64,000 nucleotides of DNA from Lysobacter enzymogenes (lineage in GTDB: Bacteria > Pseudomonadota > Gammaproteobacteria > Xanthomonadales > Xanthomonadaceae), in assembly GCF_900106525.1 (NCBI RefSeq), contig NZ_FNOG01000008.1, positions 124,001-188,000 of the forward strand, in the 5' to 3' direction. The notes under the pieces are model-generated. The model did not search any database. It saw only the letters and a list, made by a program, of their open reading frames with translations, and had not been told where the DNA came from. Positions 1 to 9,100 of this stretch are shown here, in pieces; the first letter of the stretch is position 1; the number at the start of each line of letters is the position of its first letter. A program made the position numbers and the translations under genes.

Positions 1-2
1 AG

Positions 3-347
3 AATCCGGACCTGAAGTGGAACCAGCGCCAGGGCGACAACTACACCCTGTGCTACATCGAACTGCCCGGCAGCGTCAGCACCGGTTTCGGCGTCTACGT
101 CGGCCACCGCACGTTCAAGCCGGACAAGAAGGCCAAGGCCGAGAAGGGCACGGTCGGCACCCAGCAGGTGCAGTGGTACACCAAGGCCACCCCCGGCAAC
201 GCGCGTCCCTACTCGCGCGAGGCGATGATCGTGATCCCCGGCGACAAGCCCAAGAGCAAGCTCAAGGTCTACGCCTGGATCGACGCGGCCACCGCCGAGC
301 AGCTCAACCAGGCCTATGCCATCGCCAAGCAGGTGGCGCTGAACTGA
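3..347 (+). CDS. Unrecognised protein, C-terminal part (gene starts before the window)
   Basis: An open frame enters from the left edge and ends at TGA 345-347, giving the last 114 residues. The visible part is rich in Lys, Tyr and Trp, with a stretch reading YTLCYIELPGS and a C-terminal helix-like segment ending AYAIAKQVALN. Codon use matches the downstream genes, so it looks like a real coding end and not a chance frame. I do not recognise the family. It lies about 100 bp upstream of a nucleotide-sugar epimerase on the same strand, so a link to cell-surface polysaccharide work is possible but unsupported. Its start, any signal peptide and its full length are outside the window. Confidence 0.6.
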   Translation, partial: NPDLKWNQRQGDNYTLCYIELPGSVSTGFGVYVGHRTFKPDKKAKAEKGTVGTQQVQWYTKATPGNARPYSREAMIVIPGDKPKSKLKVYAWIDAATAEQLNQAYAIAKQVALN

Positions 348-446
348 GCCGCGGCCGGTCCGCCCGGCGACCGCGGCGCGCGCGCAATGCGCGCGTCGCG
401 GGCAGGCGGCGATAATGGGCGTCCGTTCCGACCGTCGGCCCTTCGC

Positions 447-1412
447 ATGACCATCCTCGTCACCGGCGCCGCCGGCTTCATCGGCGCCAACGTCTGCCGC
501 GCGCTGCGCGCCCAGGGCCGCGCCGTCGTCGGCCTGGACAACTACAACGACTACTACGACCCGCAGATCAAGCGCGACCGCGTCGCCGCGCTGTGCCCGG
601 ACGTGGACCTGCGAGCGCTCGACCTGAGCGACCGCGACGGCCTGGCCGCGCTGTTCGACGAGTTCGCCTTCGACCGCGTCGTCCACCTGGCCGCGCAGGC
701 CGGCGTGCGCTATTCGCTGAGCAATCCGCACGCCTACGTCGACAGCAACCTGGTCGGCTTCGTCAATCTGCTGGAACTGTGCCGCCACCGCGGCGTGCAG
801 CACCTGGCCTATGCCTCGTCCTCGTCGGTGTACGGCGATTCGGCGACGCCGCCGTTTTCCGAAGACCAGCGCATCGACAAGCCGCGCTCGCTGTACGCGG
901 CGACCAAGGCCGCCAACGAGCTGATGGCCTACACCTACGCCCAACTGTACGGCCTGCGCGCCACCGGCCTGCGCTTTTTCACCGTCTACGGCCCCTGGGG
1001 CCGGCCGGACATGGCGCCGCTGCTGTTCTCGCGCGCGGTCCTGGCCGGGCGGCCGATCGAGGTGTTCAACCACGGCAAGATGCGCCGCGACTTCACCTAC
1101 ATCGACGACATCGTCGCCGGGGTGATCGGCGCGCTCGACCACCCGCCGCAGGACACCCCGCCGCACCGGGTGTTCAACCTCGGCAACCACACCCCGGTCG
1201 AGCTGGAGCGCTTCATCCAGGTCCTCGAGGACGCCGCCGGCCGCCCGGCGCAGAAGGTCTATAAGCCGATGCAGCCCGGCGACATGGTCGAGACCATGGC
1301 CGATACCAGCCGCGCCCATGCCGCGTTCGGCTTCGAGCCGGCGACCTCGATCGAGACCGGCCTGCCCGGCGTGGTCGCGTGGTGCCGCGACTATTTCGGC
1401 GACAATGCCTGA
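447..1412 (+). CDS. NAD-dependent epimerase, UDP-glucuronate 4-epimerase-like
   Basis: Extended short-chain dehydrogenase/epimerase of 321 residues. The N-terminus carries the Rossmann NAD motif TGAAGFIGANV. The segment LDNYNDYYDPQIKRDR is typical of the UDP-glucuronate 4-epimerase group, which interconverts UDP-glucuronate and UDP-galacturonate for lipopolysaccharide or capsule. The catalytic Tyr and Lys are in SLYAATKAANE, preceded by a serine-rich ASSSSVYG stretch. I chose the ATG at 447 because the Rossmann motif begins directly after it; an in-frame ATG 60 bp upstream would only add a low-quality extension. It is followed by a family 2 glycosyltransferase and a LAB_N protein, fitting surface glycan modification. 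The exact substrate is inferred from sequence likeness only. Confidence 0.88.
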   Translation: MTILVTGAAGFIGANVCRALRAQGRAVVGLDNYNDYYDPQIKRDRVAALCPDVDLRALDLSDRDGLAALFDEFAFDRVVHLAAQAGVRYSLSNPHAYVDSNLVGFVNLLELCRHRGVQHLAYASSSSVYGDSATPPFSEDQRIDKPRSLYAATKAANELMAYTYAQLYGLRATGLRFFTVYGPWGRPDMAPLLFSRAVLAGRPIEVFNHGKMRRDFTYIDDIVAGVIGALDHPPQDTPPHRVFNLGNHTPVELERFIQVLEDAAGRPAQKVYKPMQPGDMVETMADTSRAHAAFGFEPATSIETGLPGVVAWCRDYFGDNA

Positions 1413-1659
1413 CATTCGCCCGCGTTCGGCGCTTTTGTTGAATAGTTGACCGAAGTAACGCAGCCCGCGACGGTTCCGACCGAATCTGAACATTCGCGCG
1501 GGTAAGCTCCGCGGTTTGCGCCGGCGGCCGGGCCGCGGACAATGAATCGTTAAAACCGGCGCGGCATCTTTGCTGCATCCCAGGCAGGTGGAAGGCGCAT
1601 CCCGACCACACGCCGGACTTGCTCCCGCCGGACATCCCCCGACTCCTCGAGCTCCATCC

Positions 1660-2385
1660 ATGACCCAAACCCCACAGCTGTCGGTCGTCGTCCCGGTGTT
1701 CAACGAACAGGACAACGTCGCGCCCCTGGTCCAGGAGATCACCGCCGCGCTGCGCGGGGTGACCGACTTCGAAATCGTCTATGTCGACGATCATTCGCGC
1801 GACGGCACCCTGGCCGCGCTGGAAGCGCTCAAGGCCGGCGTGCCCGAGCTGCGCGTGCTGCAGCACGTGACCCAGAGCGGGCAGAGCACCGCGGTGCGCA
1901 ACGGGGTCAAGGCCGCGCGCGGCGCCTGGATCGCCACCCTCGACGGCGACGGCCAGAACGACCCGGCCGACATCCCCAAGCTGCTGGCCAAGCGCGCCGA
2001 ATCCGGCGCCCAGTTCAAGCTGTTCGCCGGCTGGCGGGTCAACCGCCAGGACTCGGGCAGCAAGCGCTGGGCCTCGAAGTGGGCCAACGCGATCCGCAGC
2101 CGCATGCTGCGCGACGACACCCCCGACACCGGCTGCGGGATCAAGCTGTTCGAGCGCGCCGCGTTCCTGGAGCTGCCGTACTTCGACCACATGCACCGCT
2201 ACCTGCCGGCGCTGATGCAGCGCGCCGGCTACCAGACCGTGAGCGTGCCGGTGAACCACCGCGCGCGCGGCGCCGGCGTGTCCAAGTACAACAATCTCAA
2301 CCGCGCCCTGGTCGGCATCAGCGACCTGCGCGGCGTCGCCTGGCTGATCCGCCGCGGCAAGCTGACCCAGATCGTCGAACGCTGA
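1660..2385 (+). CDS. Family 2 glycosyltransferase (polyprenyl-phosphate sugar transferase type)
   Basis: A 241-residue GT-A glycosyltransferase. It opens with the classic LSVVVPVFNEQDNV strand, has the VYVDDHSRDGT nucleotide-sugar segment and a DGDGQNDP metal-binding DxD region. It lacks long C-terminal membrane helices, so it resembles soluble dolichol/undecaprenyl-phosphate mannosyl- or glucosyltransferases that load a sugar onto the lipid carrier at the inner face of the membrane. The ATG at 1660 sits immediately before the first beta strand; an upstream in-frame start at 1570 adds an unlikely basic leader. The stop is 13 bp before the next gene, a LAB_N membrane protein, so the two probably work together. 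Donor and acceptor are not determined. Confidence 0.9.
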   Translation: MTQTPQLSVVVPVFNEQDNVAPLVQEITAALRGVTDFEIVYVDDHSRDGTLAALEALKAGVPELRVLQHVTQSGQSTAVRNGVKAARGAWIATLDGDGQNDPADIPKLLAKRAESGAQFKLFAGWRVNRQDSGSKRWASKWANAIRSRMLRDDTPDTGCGIKLFERAAFLELPYFDHMHRYLPALMQRAGYQTVSVPVNHRARGAGVSKYNNLNRALVGISDLRGVAWLIRRGKLTQIVER

Positions 2386-2398
2386 AGGACCGCGCTGC

Positions 2399-2734
2399 AT
2401 GGACTTCATGAATTCCCCGATCGAATGGCTGACCTGGACCGGCCTGCACATGTCGCCGTGGAAGCTGATCGGCCTGATCGGCGCGCTGATGTTCGGCGGC
2501 CGCTGGCTGGTCCAGTTCGTCGCCAGCAAACGCCAGGGCAAGCCGGTGATCCCGCGGCTGTTCTGGTACATGAGCCTGGTCGGCAGCGCCATGACCCTGA
2601 GCTACTTCGTGTTCTCGCAGAAGCAGGACTCGGTGGGCGTGATCCAGAACCTGTTCCCGGCGTTCACCGCGGCCTACAGCCTGTATCTGGACATCAAGCA
2701 CCGGGGTTGGCATCGGGATAAGGCCAGTCACTGA
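2399..2734 (+). CDS. LAB_N (lipid A biosynthesis N-terminal) domain membrane protein
   Basis: A 111-residue integral membrane protein with about three hydrophobic segments. It has the LAB_N signature: GGRWLVQF, then a Pro-containing RLFWYMSLVGSA and a later SYFVF segment. LAB_N proteins are small, related to EmrE-like carriers, and typically sit beside GT2 enzymes; they are thought to help move or modify lipid-linked sugars. Here it starts 13 bp after the GT2 stop, with AAGGA in the spacer as ribosome binding site, so the pair is almost certainly co-transcribed. The region after its stop is a tandem repeat with no gene. Confidence 0.85.
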   Translation: MDFMNSPIEWLTWTGLHMSPWKLIGLIGALMFGGRWLVQFVASKRQGKPVIPRLFWYMSLVGSAMTLSYFVFSQKQDSVGVIQNLFPAFTAAYSLYLDIKHRGWHRDKASH

Positions 2735-2792
2735 GGGCTAGATGCGTCGCGGTGGAGCCCTGGATATTCGGCTCCGCCGAAGTGAAGCGGAG

Positions 2793-3115
2793 CCCGCGTT
2801 CGCGGGAATGACGGTAGGTAGGTTCCGCGACGCCAGTCTCGGGCCGTCATCCCCGCGGAGGCGGGGATCCAGAGACTTCAGCGTCATGCCTGGATAAAGC
2901 CCTGGATTCCCGCGTTCGCGGGAATGACGTCAGGTGGGTTTCGCGGCGCCCCTCCCACGCCGCCATCCCCGCGAAGGCGGGGATCAATAGACTTCAGCGT
3001 CATGCCTGGATAAGGCCCTGGATTCCCGCCTTCGCGGGAATGACGGTAGGTGGGTTTCGCGGCGCCCCTCTCACGCCGTCATCCCCGCGAAGGCGGGGAT
3101 CCAGAGCCTTCAGCG
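2793..3115. repeat. 116-bp tandem repeat array built on the CCCGCG-TTCGCGGGAATGACG hairpin family
   Basis: Three consecutive copies begin at 2793, 2909 and 3025, exactly 116 bp apart, the third one incomplete. Each unit holds two inverted hairpin elements, one of the type cccgcNttcgcggg-aatgacg and one gtcatccccgcgaaNgcgggg, joined by the spacer agacttcagcgtcatgcctgga. The copies differ at a few bases only. The array fills the space between the LAB_N gene and the rpmB promoter. It is a family-specific repetitive element, not coding; frames across it are shadows. Confidence 0.85.
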
Positions 3116-3198
3116 CCCTGCCTCGGCGACCCTTGAACCCGGTGGTCTCACCAGCCTCGGCGAATCTTCGGACCACCTTCCCGGTCACCCACCCGCGC

Positions 3199-3227
3199 TT
3201 GCCAGGGCTGTGGATAACCCGCATAAT
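3199..3227 (+). promoter_or_regulatory. Sigma-70 promoter of rpmB-rpmG
   Basis: TTGCCA at 3199-3204 and CATAAT at 3222-3227 are separated by exactly 17 bp, matching five of six and five of six consensus bases. It points at rpmB, whose ATG lies about 170 bp downstream. The leader between them can form several GC-rich hairpins (for example CCGTTC-TCAG-GAACGG near 3250), so leader control is possible but not shown. Confidence 0.7.
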
Positions 3228-3399
3228 GCGCGGCTCGCTGTGTCCGGCCCGTTCTCAGGAACGGTCCGGGCGGTCCCGGAAGCGCGATTCCGGCCGCCAA
3301 GGTGCAGCGGGGGTTTCCACCTGTATCGCGCGGTGCCTCACGGCATCGGGGCCGCCGCCTCCCTGGCCAAGGGAAGCATCCAACCTTTTGAGGTGCGCA

Positions 3400-3636
3400 A
3401 TGTCCCGCGTATGCCAAGTAACGGGCAAGCGAACGACGACCGGCAACAACGTCTCGCATGCCATGAACAAGACCCGCCGCCGTTTCCTCCCCAACCTGCA
3501 CGAGCGCCGCTTCTGGGTCGCCAGTGAGAACCGTTGGGTGAAGCTGCGCGTTTCCGCCCACGCCCTGCGCACCATCGACAAGAACGGTATCGATTCCGTC
3601 CTCGCCGAACTGCGCGCCCGCGGCGAAAAGATCTAA
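3400..3636 (+). CDS. rpmB: 50S ribosomal protein L28
   Basis: The 78-residue product begins [23 protein letters not shown], the standard L28 N-terminus, and continues with [16 protein letters not shown] and a C-terminal [16 protein letters not shown]. Length and composition match bacterial L28, a basic protein of the large ribosomal subunit. The ATG at 3400 is fixed by the conserved start; the frame is open far upstream but that part is repeat sequence. The stop is followed within 12 bp by rpmG, with the strong ribosome binding site AAGGAGGA between them, so the two form the usual rpmB-rpmG operon. Confidence 0.97.
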   Translation: MSRVCQVTGKRTTTGNNVSHAMNKTRRRFLPNLHERRFWVASENRWVKLRVSAHALRTIDKNGIDSVLAELRARGEKI

Positions 3637-3648
3637 GGAGGATCGACC

Positions 3649-3813
3649 ATGGCTTCCAAGCGCGACAAGATCCGCCTGATCTCGACGGCGAACACCGGTC
3701 ACTTCTACACGACCGACAAGAACAAGAAGAACACCCCGGGCAAGATGGAGATCAAGAAGTTCGATCCCGTCGTCCGCAAGCACGTGATTTATAAGGAAGG
3801 CAAGATCAAGTGA
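3649..3813 (+). CDS. rpmG: 50S ribosomal protein L33
   Basis: A 54-residue protein beginning [20 protein letters not shown] and ending in the basic tail [10 protein letters not shown]. This is the cysteine-free L33 form, which lacks the zinc-binding CxxC pairs. It is a small component of the large subunit near the tRNA exit site. It follows rpmB by 12 bp with a near-perfect Shine-Dalgarno. The TGA stop is the first base of a long hairpin (3811-3861) and a second, terminator-like hairpin follows at 3899. Confidence 0.97.
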   Translation: MASKRDKIRLISTANTGHFYTTDKNKKNTPGKMEIKKFDPVVRKHVIYKEGKIK

Positions 3814-3861
3814 CGCAATGGCGCGTTCGCGCCTAGCGCGAACGCCTTGGCCATTGCGTCA
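3811..3861. repeat. Long nested hairpin at the rpmG stop
   Basis: The outer arms TGACGCAATGG and CCATTGCGTCA (3811-3821 and 3851-3861) pair perfectly. Inside them GCGTTCGCGC and GCGCGAACGC form a second perfect stem around CTA. The left arm starts with the rpmG stop codon. There is no T run, so it may stabilise the message 3' end or act with the terminator that follows. Confidence 0.65.
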
Positions 3862-3898
3862 TCCCCGCGAAAGCGGGGATCCAGAGCCTTCAGAAGAG

Positions 3899-3926
3899 AA
3901 CCCGCCTACACGGCGGGTTTTCTTTT
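3899..3926 (+). terminator. Rho-independent terminator of the rpmB-rpmG operon
   Basis: AACCCGCC-TACAC-GGCGGGTT followed by TTCTTTT makes a short GC-rich stem with a T tail. It lies about 85 bp after the rpmG stop, just past a single copy of the CCCGCGAAAGCGGGG repeat. Confidence 0.8.
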
Positions 3927-3982
3927 GCCCGCGATTCGCGCGGACGGTCCACACCAGCGACCAGCGCCGCGACCTGCCGCCC

Positions 3983-4075
3983 CGCAGTCGCGGCTCGCGC
4001 CGCTCCTACAGGGAGCACCCGATTTCCGCGCGAGTCCGATCGCTACCTGTAGGAGCGGCGCAAGCCGCGACCGCG
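3983..4075. repeat. Inverted pair of the GTAGGAGCGGCGC repeat family
   Basis: A right-facing copy (4046-4075, tgtaggagcggcgcaagccg) and a left-facing copy (3983-4013) face each other, separated by about 30 bp. The same inverted pair occurs at 40342, 44210 and 56091. Here it lies between rpmG and the convergent protease gene. The rest of 3927-4223 shows no gene. Confidence 0.75.
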
Positions 4076-4223
4076 CCACCGCACCGACGACGCAAGCAAA
4101 CCCGCAAGAGGGACTCCAACCCCCGCCCGCCCCATCGCCACGCCCCCACGGCGCCGCGATCCGAGCCGACAGCATCAGGACTGAAGCCCCTCCCACCTAC
4201 CGCTCAGCCTGCGCTCGCACGCA

Positions 4224-5462
4224 TCACGGAATCACGCCGCCGAAGTAGGTCGACACCTGCGGCCAGATCAGCGAAATCTTCGCGCCCGAATTGAAGCAGC
4301 CGCCGAAGTGGTGCAGCGCCAGCACCTTGCCGCTGGAGCGCGCGATCACCGGCGAACCCGAGCTGCCGCCTTCGGTGTCGCAGTAATAGCCCACGTCGCT
4401 GTTGGCGGCGTTGCCGGTGACGCTGGGCGCGTCGACGCGGCACTTGCCGGTGCTGTTCTGGGTGTCGGCGACGCTGAGCTCCTTCATCCGCCCGCCCGGA
4501 TGGCCGGCGATGAAGATGCCTTCGTTGGCGGTCGCCGCACGCGGATCCAGGCCGAGGAAGCCGAAGCTGGAGATATTGGCGAAGTTCTTCACCGTGAACA
4601 GCGTGTAGTCGAGCGTGACGTCGGTCTTGAGCAACTGGTCGCCGGTCACCTTGGTCACCGTCGCCTGCGCGCCGGTGCAGGTGCTGCGCTGGTAGTTGAA
4701 CCACAGCTCGGTGCTGGCCACCGCGGCGGCGGTGCTGAAGCAGTGGTTGTTGGTGAACATGCGGTTGCTCGAGCTCACCCGCCACGCGGTGCACAGGCTG
4801 CCGCTGCTCATCAGCGCGCGCGCCACCGGCTTGGAACCGTTGAAGGCCTGGGTGTCGCTGCTGGAATAGCAGGCCGCGGCCTGCTTGTTGTCGGTGCCGC
4901 AGATCGACTTGCCGCCGACGTCGGTGTTCAGCAGGCCGGCCTTGCCCAGTTCCGGCAGCATGTCTTCCGGATAGCCTTCCAGATAACGCGAGACCTTGAC
5001 GCCGTGATCCTTGCGCCACGGCTCGCGCGCCTGGCCGACCAGGCGCAGCACCGCGACCGGCCCGGAGATCGACATCGCCGAGAAGCGGCTCTTGCCGTCT
5101 TCGCCGAGGTCGGCGGCGACGGTGAAGCCGTCGCGATGCTCGGCGCTGTAGCGATAGACCTCGCGGCCGTCGGCGCTGGCCACTTCCAGGGTCACGCCGG
5201 CCGGCAGCGAGAACTGTTCGAAGTGGACCTTGATGAAGGAGGCGTCGGGCGTGCGGATTTCCACCGCCTTGGCGCCGGCATCGACGCCGGCGCGGCCGAC
5301 GCGGCCGGGCTGCGCGCCCAGTTGCAGATCGGCGGCGCGCACGTCGGCGACCTTGATCGGCGCCGGTGCGCCGGGCGCGGTTTGCGCCGCGACGGGCAGC
5401 GACAGGCACAGCGCGCTGGCAAGCAGCGCGGGCACGAGCAGTTTCGGCATTGCGTGGTTCAT
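4224..5462 (-). CDS. Secreted trypsin-like serine protease (lysyl endopeptidase-like)
   Basis: A 412-residue secreted protease. The N-terminus is a Sec signal peptide (residues 1-27, ending PVAAQ), followed by a propeptide-like domain to about residue 185 and a chymotrypsin-fold domain. The triad is visible as His240 in MFTNNHCF, Asp285 in LDYTLF and Ser368 in EGGSSGSPV. Several Cys residues (188, 198, 224, 241, 262, 341, 361) suggest disulphides as in Achromobacter/Lysobacter lysyl endopeptidase. The ATG at 5462 has a good ribosome binding site (GGAGGGA, 8 bp upstream). Lysobacter exports many such proteases for nutrient acquisition and lysis of other microbes; cleavage specificity here is inferred. 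Confidence 0.88.
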   Translation of the reverse strand: MNHAMPKLLVPALLASALCLSLPVAAQTAPGAPAPIKVADVRAADLQLGAQPGRVGRAGVDAGAKAVEIRTPDASFIKVHFEQFSLPAGVTLEVASADGREVYRYSAEHRDGFTVAADLGEDGKSRFSAMSISGPVAVLRLVGQAREPWRKDHGVKVSRYLEGYPEDMLPELGKAGLLNTDVGGKSICGTDNKQAAACYSSSDTQAFNGSKPVARALMSSGSLCTAWRVSSSNRMFTNNHCFSTAAAVASTELWFNYQRSTCTGAQATVTKVTGDQLLKTDVTLDYTLFTVKNFANISSFGFLGLDPRAATANEGIFIAGHPGGRMKELSVADTQNSTGKCRVDAPSVTGNAANSDVGYYCDTEGGSSGSPVIARSSGKVLALHHFGGCFNSGAKISLIWPQVSTYFGGVIP

Positions 5463-6181
5463 ACGCTGGTCCCTCCTGGGATAAAGCGGCGCGAACGCGA
5501 CACGAAGCGATGCGGCGTACAGGCGCGCGCCGACGCGCCGCGCGAGCGGCGGACGGGCGTGGCGAGTGCTGCGCCGGAGACGGTTGAGGTGGCGCACGGC
5601 GAGGCCCGGCCGTGCGCGGGCGACCTTGGCAAATGCCATCGGGGCAAACCGTGATCGCGGTGGAGTCCGCGGCGCGCGCGGACCGGTGCGTGGCGGAACC
5701 TTGATAGGCCGCTCAGCGCGACTGTGGCGCGGGTGGAGCGCGTTCAGTGCGTTGCGGATGAAGGGGTGCGCGTTGCGGCAGGACAGCAATGCGCGGGGCG
5801 GTGGGATTGGGGTTTGGGATTCGCGTGCGACGTGTGGAGGGCCATCGATAACGGTCAGGCAACCACCGCGCCCGCTCTGTGCCGTCATCCCCGCGAAGGC
5901 GGGGATCCAGGGCTTTACCGAGGCAGGGCTCTGAAGTCTCTGGATCCCCGCCTTCGCGGGGATGACGTACTGGCAAGAACGGCGGCTCCTGTGGGAGGGC
6001 CTTCAGGCTCGACGCTTTTCGCTCGGCCGCCGAAATTCCACCCCATACCCGTAGCCCCCGATCGTCGCGTCCCGCCACACCGCAGCTGAGCACCCCGCCC
6101 AAAGTCGCACCCCACCCGCAACCCGCCCCCGCCACCGACCCCGTACACTCGACCGACCCCAACCACCCCGTACCCGCGCCC
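5463..6181. other. Gene-free region between protease and sensor kinase
   Basis: About 720 bp with no convincing gene. It contains the protease ribosome binding site at 5470-5476, an inverted repeat pair (5884-5967) and one copy of the GGGAGGGCCTTCAGG element (5991-6019). The last 130 bp are an unusual run of CCCC/ACCCC tracts leading into the TTG start of the next gene. No clear promoter boxes were found. Confidence 0.6.
5884..5967. repeat. Inverted pair of the GTCATCCCCGCGAAGGCGGGG repeat family
   Basis: Two head-to-head copies, each itself a hairpin (CCCCGC-GAAG-GCGGGG), separated by an A/G-rich spacer containing ggctttaccgaggcagg. It is the same family as the 116-bp array at 2793. Confidence 0.75.
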
Positions 6182-9100
6182 TTGATCCCCGGCTGGATCC
6201 TGCTGCTGGTCTCGGCCGGCTACGTCGGCCTGCTGTTCGCGGTCGCCTACTACGGCGACCAGCGCGAGCGTTCGCCGCGCGCGCGCTGGCTGCGCACGGC
6301 CGTGTATTCGCTGGCGCTGGCGGTGTACTGCTCGTCGTGGACCTTCTACGGCGCGGTCGGCACCGCCGCGCGCACCGGGCTGGGCTTCCTGCCGATCTAT
6401 CTAGGCCCGCTGCTGATGCTGGCCTTCGGCTGGCGCATTCTCGAGCGCCTGGTGCTGATCTCCGGCGAGCACCGCATCGTCTCCATCGCCGACTTCCTGT
6501 CCTCGCGCTACGGCCGCGCGCCGGGGCTGGCCGCGCTGGTCGCGGCGGTCGCGCTGACCGCCGCGGTGCCCTACGTCGCGCTGCAGTTCAAGGCGGTGGC
6601 GATGAGCGTGGAAGTGCTGGCCGGCGTGCCCGCCGACGCCGGTCTGCTCGCCGACCCGGCGTTCTACGTGGCGATGATGCTGGCGGTGTTCGCTATCCTG
6701 TTCGGCACCCGCCGCGTCGACGCCACCGAGCACCACCACGGCATGGTCCTGGCGGTGGCGCTGGAATCGCTGGTCAAGCTGATCGCCTTCGTCGCCATCG
6801 GCGTGTTCGCGCTGATCCACCTGCCGGGCCTGGGCAGTTACGGCGAACGCATGGAACAGGCCGCGCGCGTGGTGCTGCGGCCCGGCCTGCCCGACGGCTT
6901 CATCACCCAGACCCTGCTGGCGTTCACCGCCATCGTCTGCCTGCCGCGCCAGTTCCACGTCGCCGTGGTCGAATGCCAGGACCCCAACGACCTGCGTTCG
7001 GCGCGCTGGCTGTTCGGCGGCTATCTGGCGCTGATCAGCCTGCTGGTGGTGCCGATCACCCTCACCGGCCAGGCCGTGCTCGGCGGCACCGGCGTGTCGC
7101 CGGACACCTACGTGCTGGCGCTGCCGCTGCAACTGGATCGGCAGGCGCTGGCGCTGATGGTCTACATCGGCGGTTTCTCCGCCGCCACCGGCATGGTCAT
7201 CGTGTCGTCGGTGGCGCTGTCGACCATGGTCAGCAACGACCTGGTGATGCCGCTGCTGCTGCGCAGCGGCGTGCTGCACGAAGGCGCGCCGCACCAGAGC
7301 CCCGGCATCGACCGGCAGGTGCTGTGGGTGCGCCGGGTCACCATCGTGATGCTGGCGCTGATGGCCTACGGTTACCACCGCGCCTCGCTCGGCGCCAACG
7401 GGCTGGCCCAGCACGGCCTGCTCGCGTTCGCGGCGGTCGCGCAGTTCGCACCGGCGCTGATCGGCGGCCTGTACTGGCGCGGCGCCAGCCGCGCCGGCGC
7501 GCTCGCGGGCCTGTTCGCCGGCACCGTGGTGTGGAGCTACACCCTGCTGCTGCCGGCGCTGAGCCGGATCGGCTGGATCGACCAGCGCTGGCTCGCCACC
7601 GGCCCGCTCGACATCGCCTGGCTGCGCCCGGAGCAGTTGTTCGGCCTGGTCGGCTGGGACCCGCTGACCCACGGCACGTTCTGGTCGCTGCTGTTCAACG
7701 TCGGCGCGTTCTTGTTCGTGTCCGCGCGCCAGCGCCCGCGCCTGCAGGAGCAGTTGCTGGCCGCGCCGTTCCTCGACCCCTACGTGCGCCGCCCGGCGCT
7801 CGGCCCCGGCGGCTGGGCCGGCAGCGTGCGCGGCGGCGAGCTGCTGGCGCTGGCCGAACGCATCGTCGGCGAACGCCACGCGCGCCGCGCGTTCGAGGAG
7901 TACGCACGCCAGCAAGGCCGCGACTGGCAGCCCGAACTGCCCGCCGACCGCGCCCTGGCCCAGTTCACCGAACGCCTGCTGGCCGCGGCGATCGGCGCGG
8001 CCTCGGCGCGCCTGACTCTGACCAGCGCGCTGCGCGGCTCGGGCATGGAACTGGGCGAAGTGGTCGCGCTGCTCGACGAGGCCAACCAGGAGCTGCGCTT
8101 CAACCGGCAGGTGCTGTCGACCACGATGGAAAACATCAGCCAGGGCGTCAGCGTGGTCGATCCGCAGATGCGGCTGGTGGCGTGGAACCGTCGCTATCAG
8201 GAACTGTTCGACTACCCCGACGGCATGCTCTACGTCGGCCGCCCGGTCGCCGACCTGCTGCGCTGGAACGCCGAGCGCGGCGAGATGGGCCCGGGCCGGC
8301 TCGACGAGGCCAGCATCGACGAACTGGTGCGCCGGCGCCTGGCGCATCTGCGCGCCGGCGCGCCGCACGTGTTCGAACGCGTGCGCCCGAACGGACAGGT
8401 GATCGAAATGGTCGGCCGGCCGCTGATCGGCGGCGGCTACGTCACCAGCTACAGCGACGTCACCGACTACAAGCGGGTCGAACAGGCGCTGCGCGAGGCC
8501 AACGAAAACCTCGAACAGCGCGTCGAGCAGCGCACCCAGGAAGCCGAATCGGCGCAGCAGTCCAAGACCCGCTTCCTGGCCGCGGTGAGCCACGACGTGC
8601 TGCAGCCGCTCAACGCCGCGCGCCTGTTCACCGCGGCCTTGCGCGAGAGCGACAGCCCCGACGAACAACGGCGCCTGGCCGAGCGCGTCGACGCCTCGCT
8701 GCGCGCGGCCGAGGATCTGCTCGACGGCCTGCTCGACATCTCGCGCCTGGACGCCGGCGCGCTGCGGCCGGAGCCCAGCGATTTCGACGCCGGCGAACTG
8801 CTGCGCGAACTGGCCGCGCAGTACGCGCCCAGCGCCGCCGGCCGTGGCCTGTCGCTGCGCGTGCGCGCGCCGCTGGGCGCGATGCCGGTGCGCAGCGACC
8901 GCCGCCTGCTGCGCCGCGCGTTGCAGAACTTCCTCGCCAACGCGCTGCGCTACACCCGCGAAGGCGGCGTGCTGATGGCCGCGCGCCTGCGTCCCGGGCT
9001 CGGCCCGACGCAGCCGGACCGGGTCGAGCTGCAGGTGTGGGACACCGGCCCCGGCATTCCCGAGCATCATCTCGAACAGATCTTCGACGAGTTCCGCCGC

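Noticed and set aside
2793-3115. Repeat array considered as a CRISPR
   Set aside because: Units are 116 bp, contiguous and nearly identical throughout, with no unique spacers and no cas genes.
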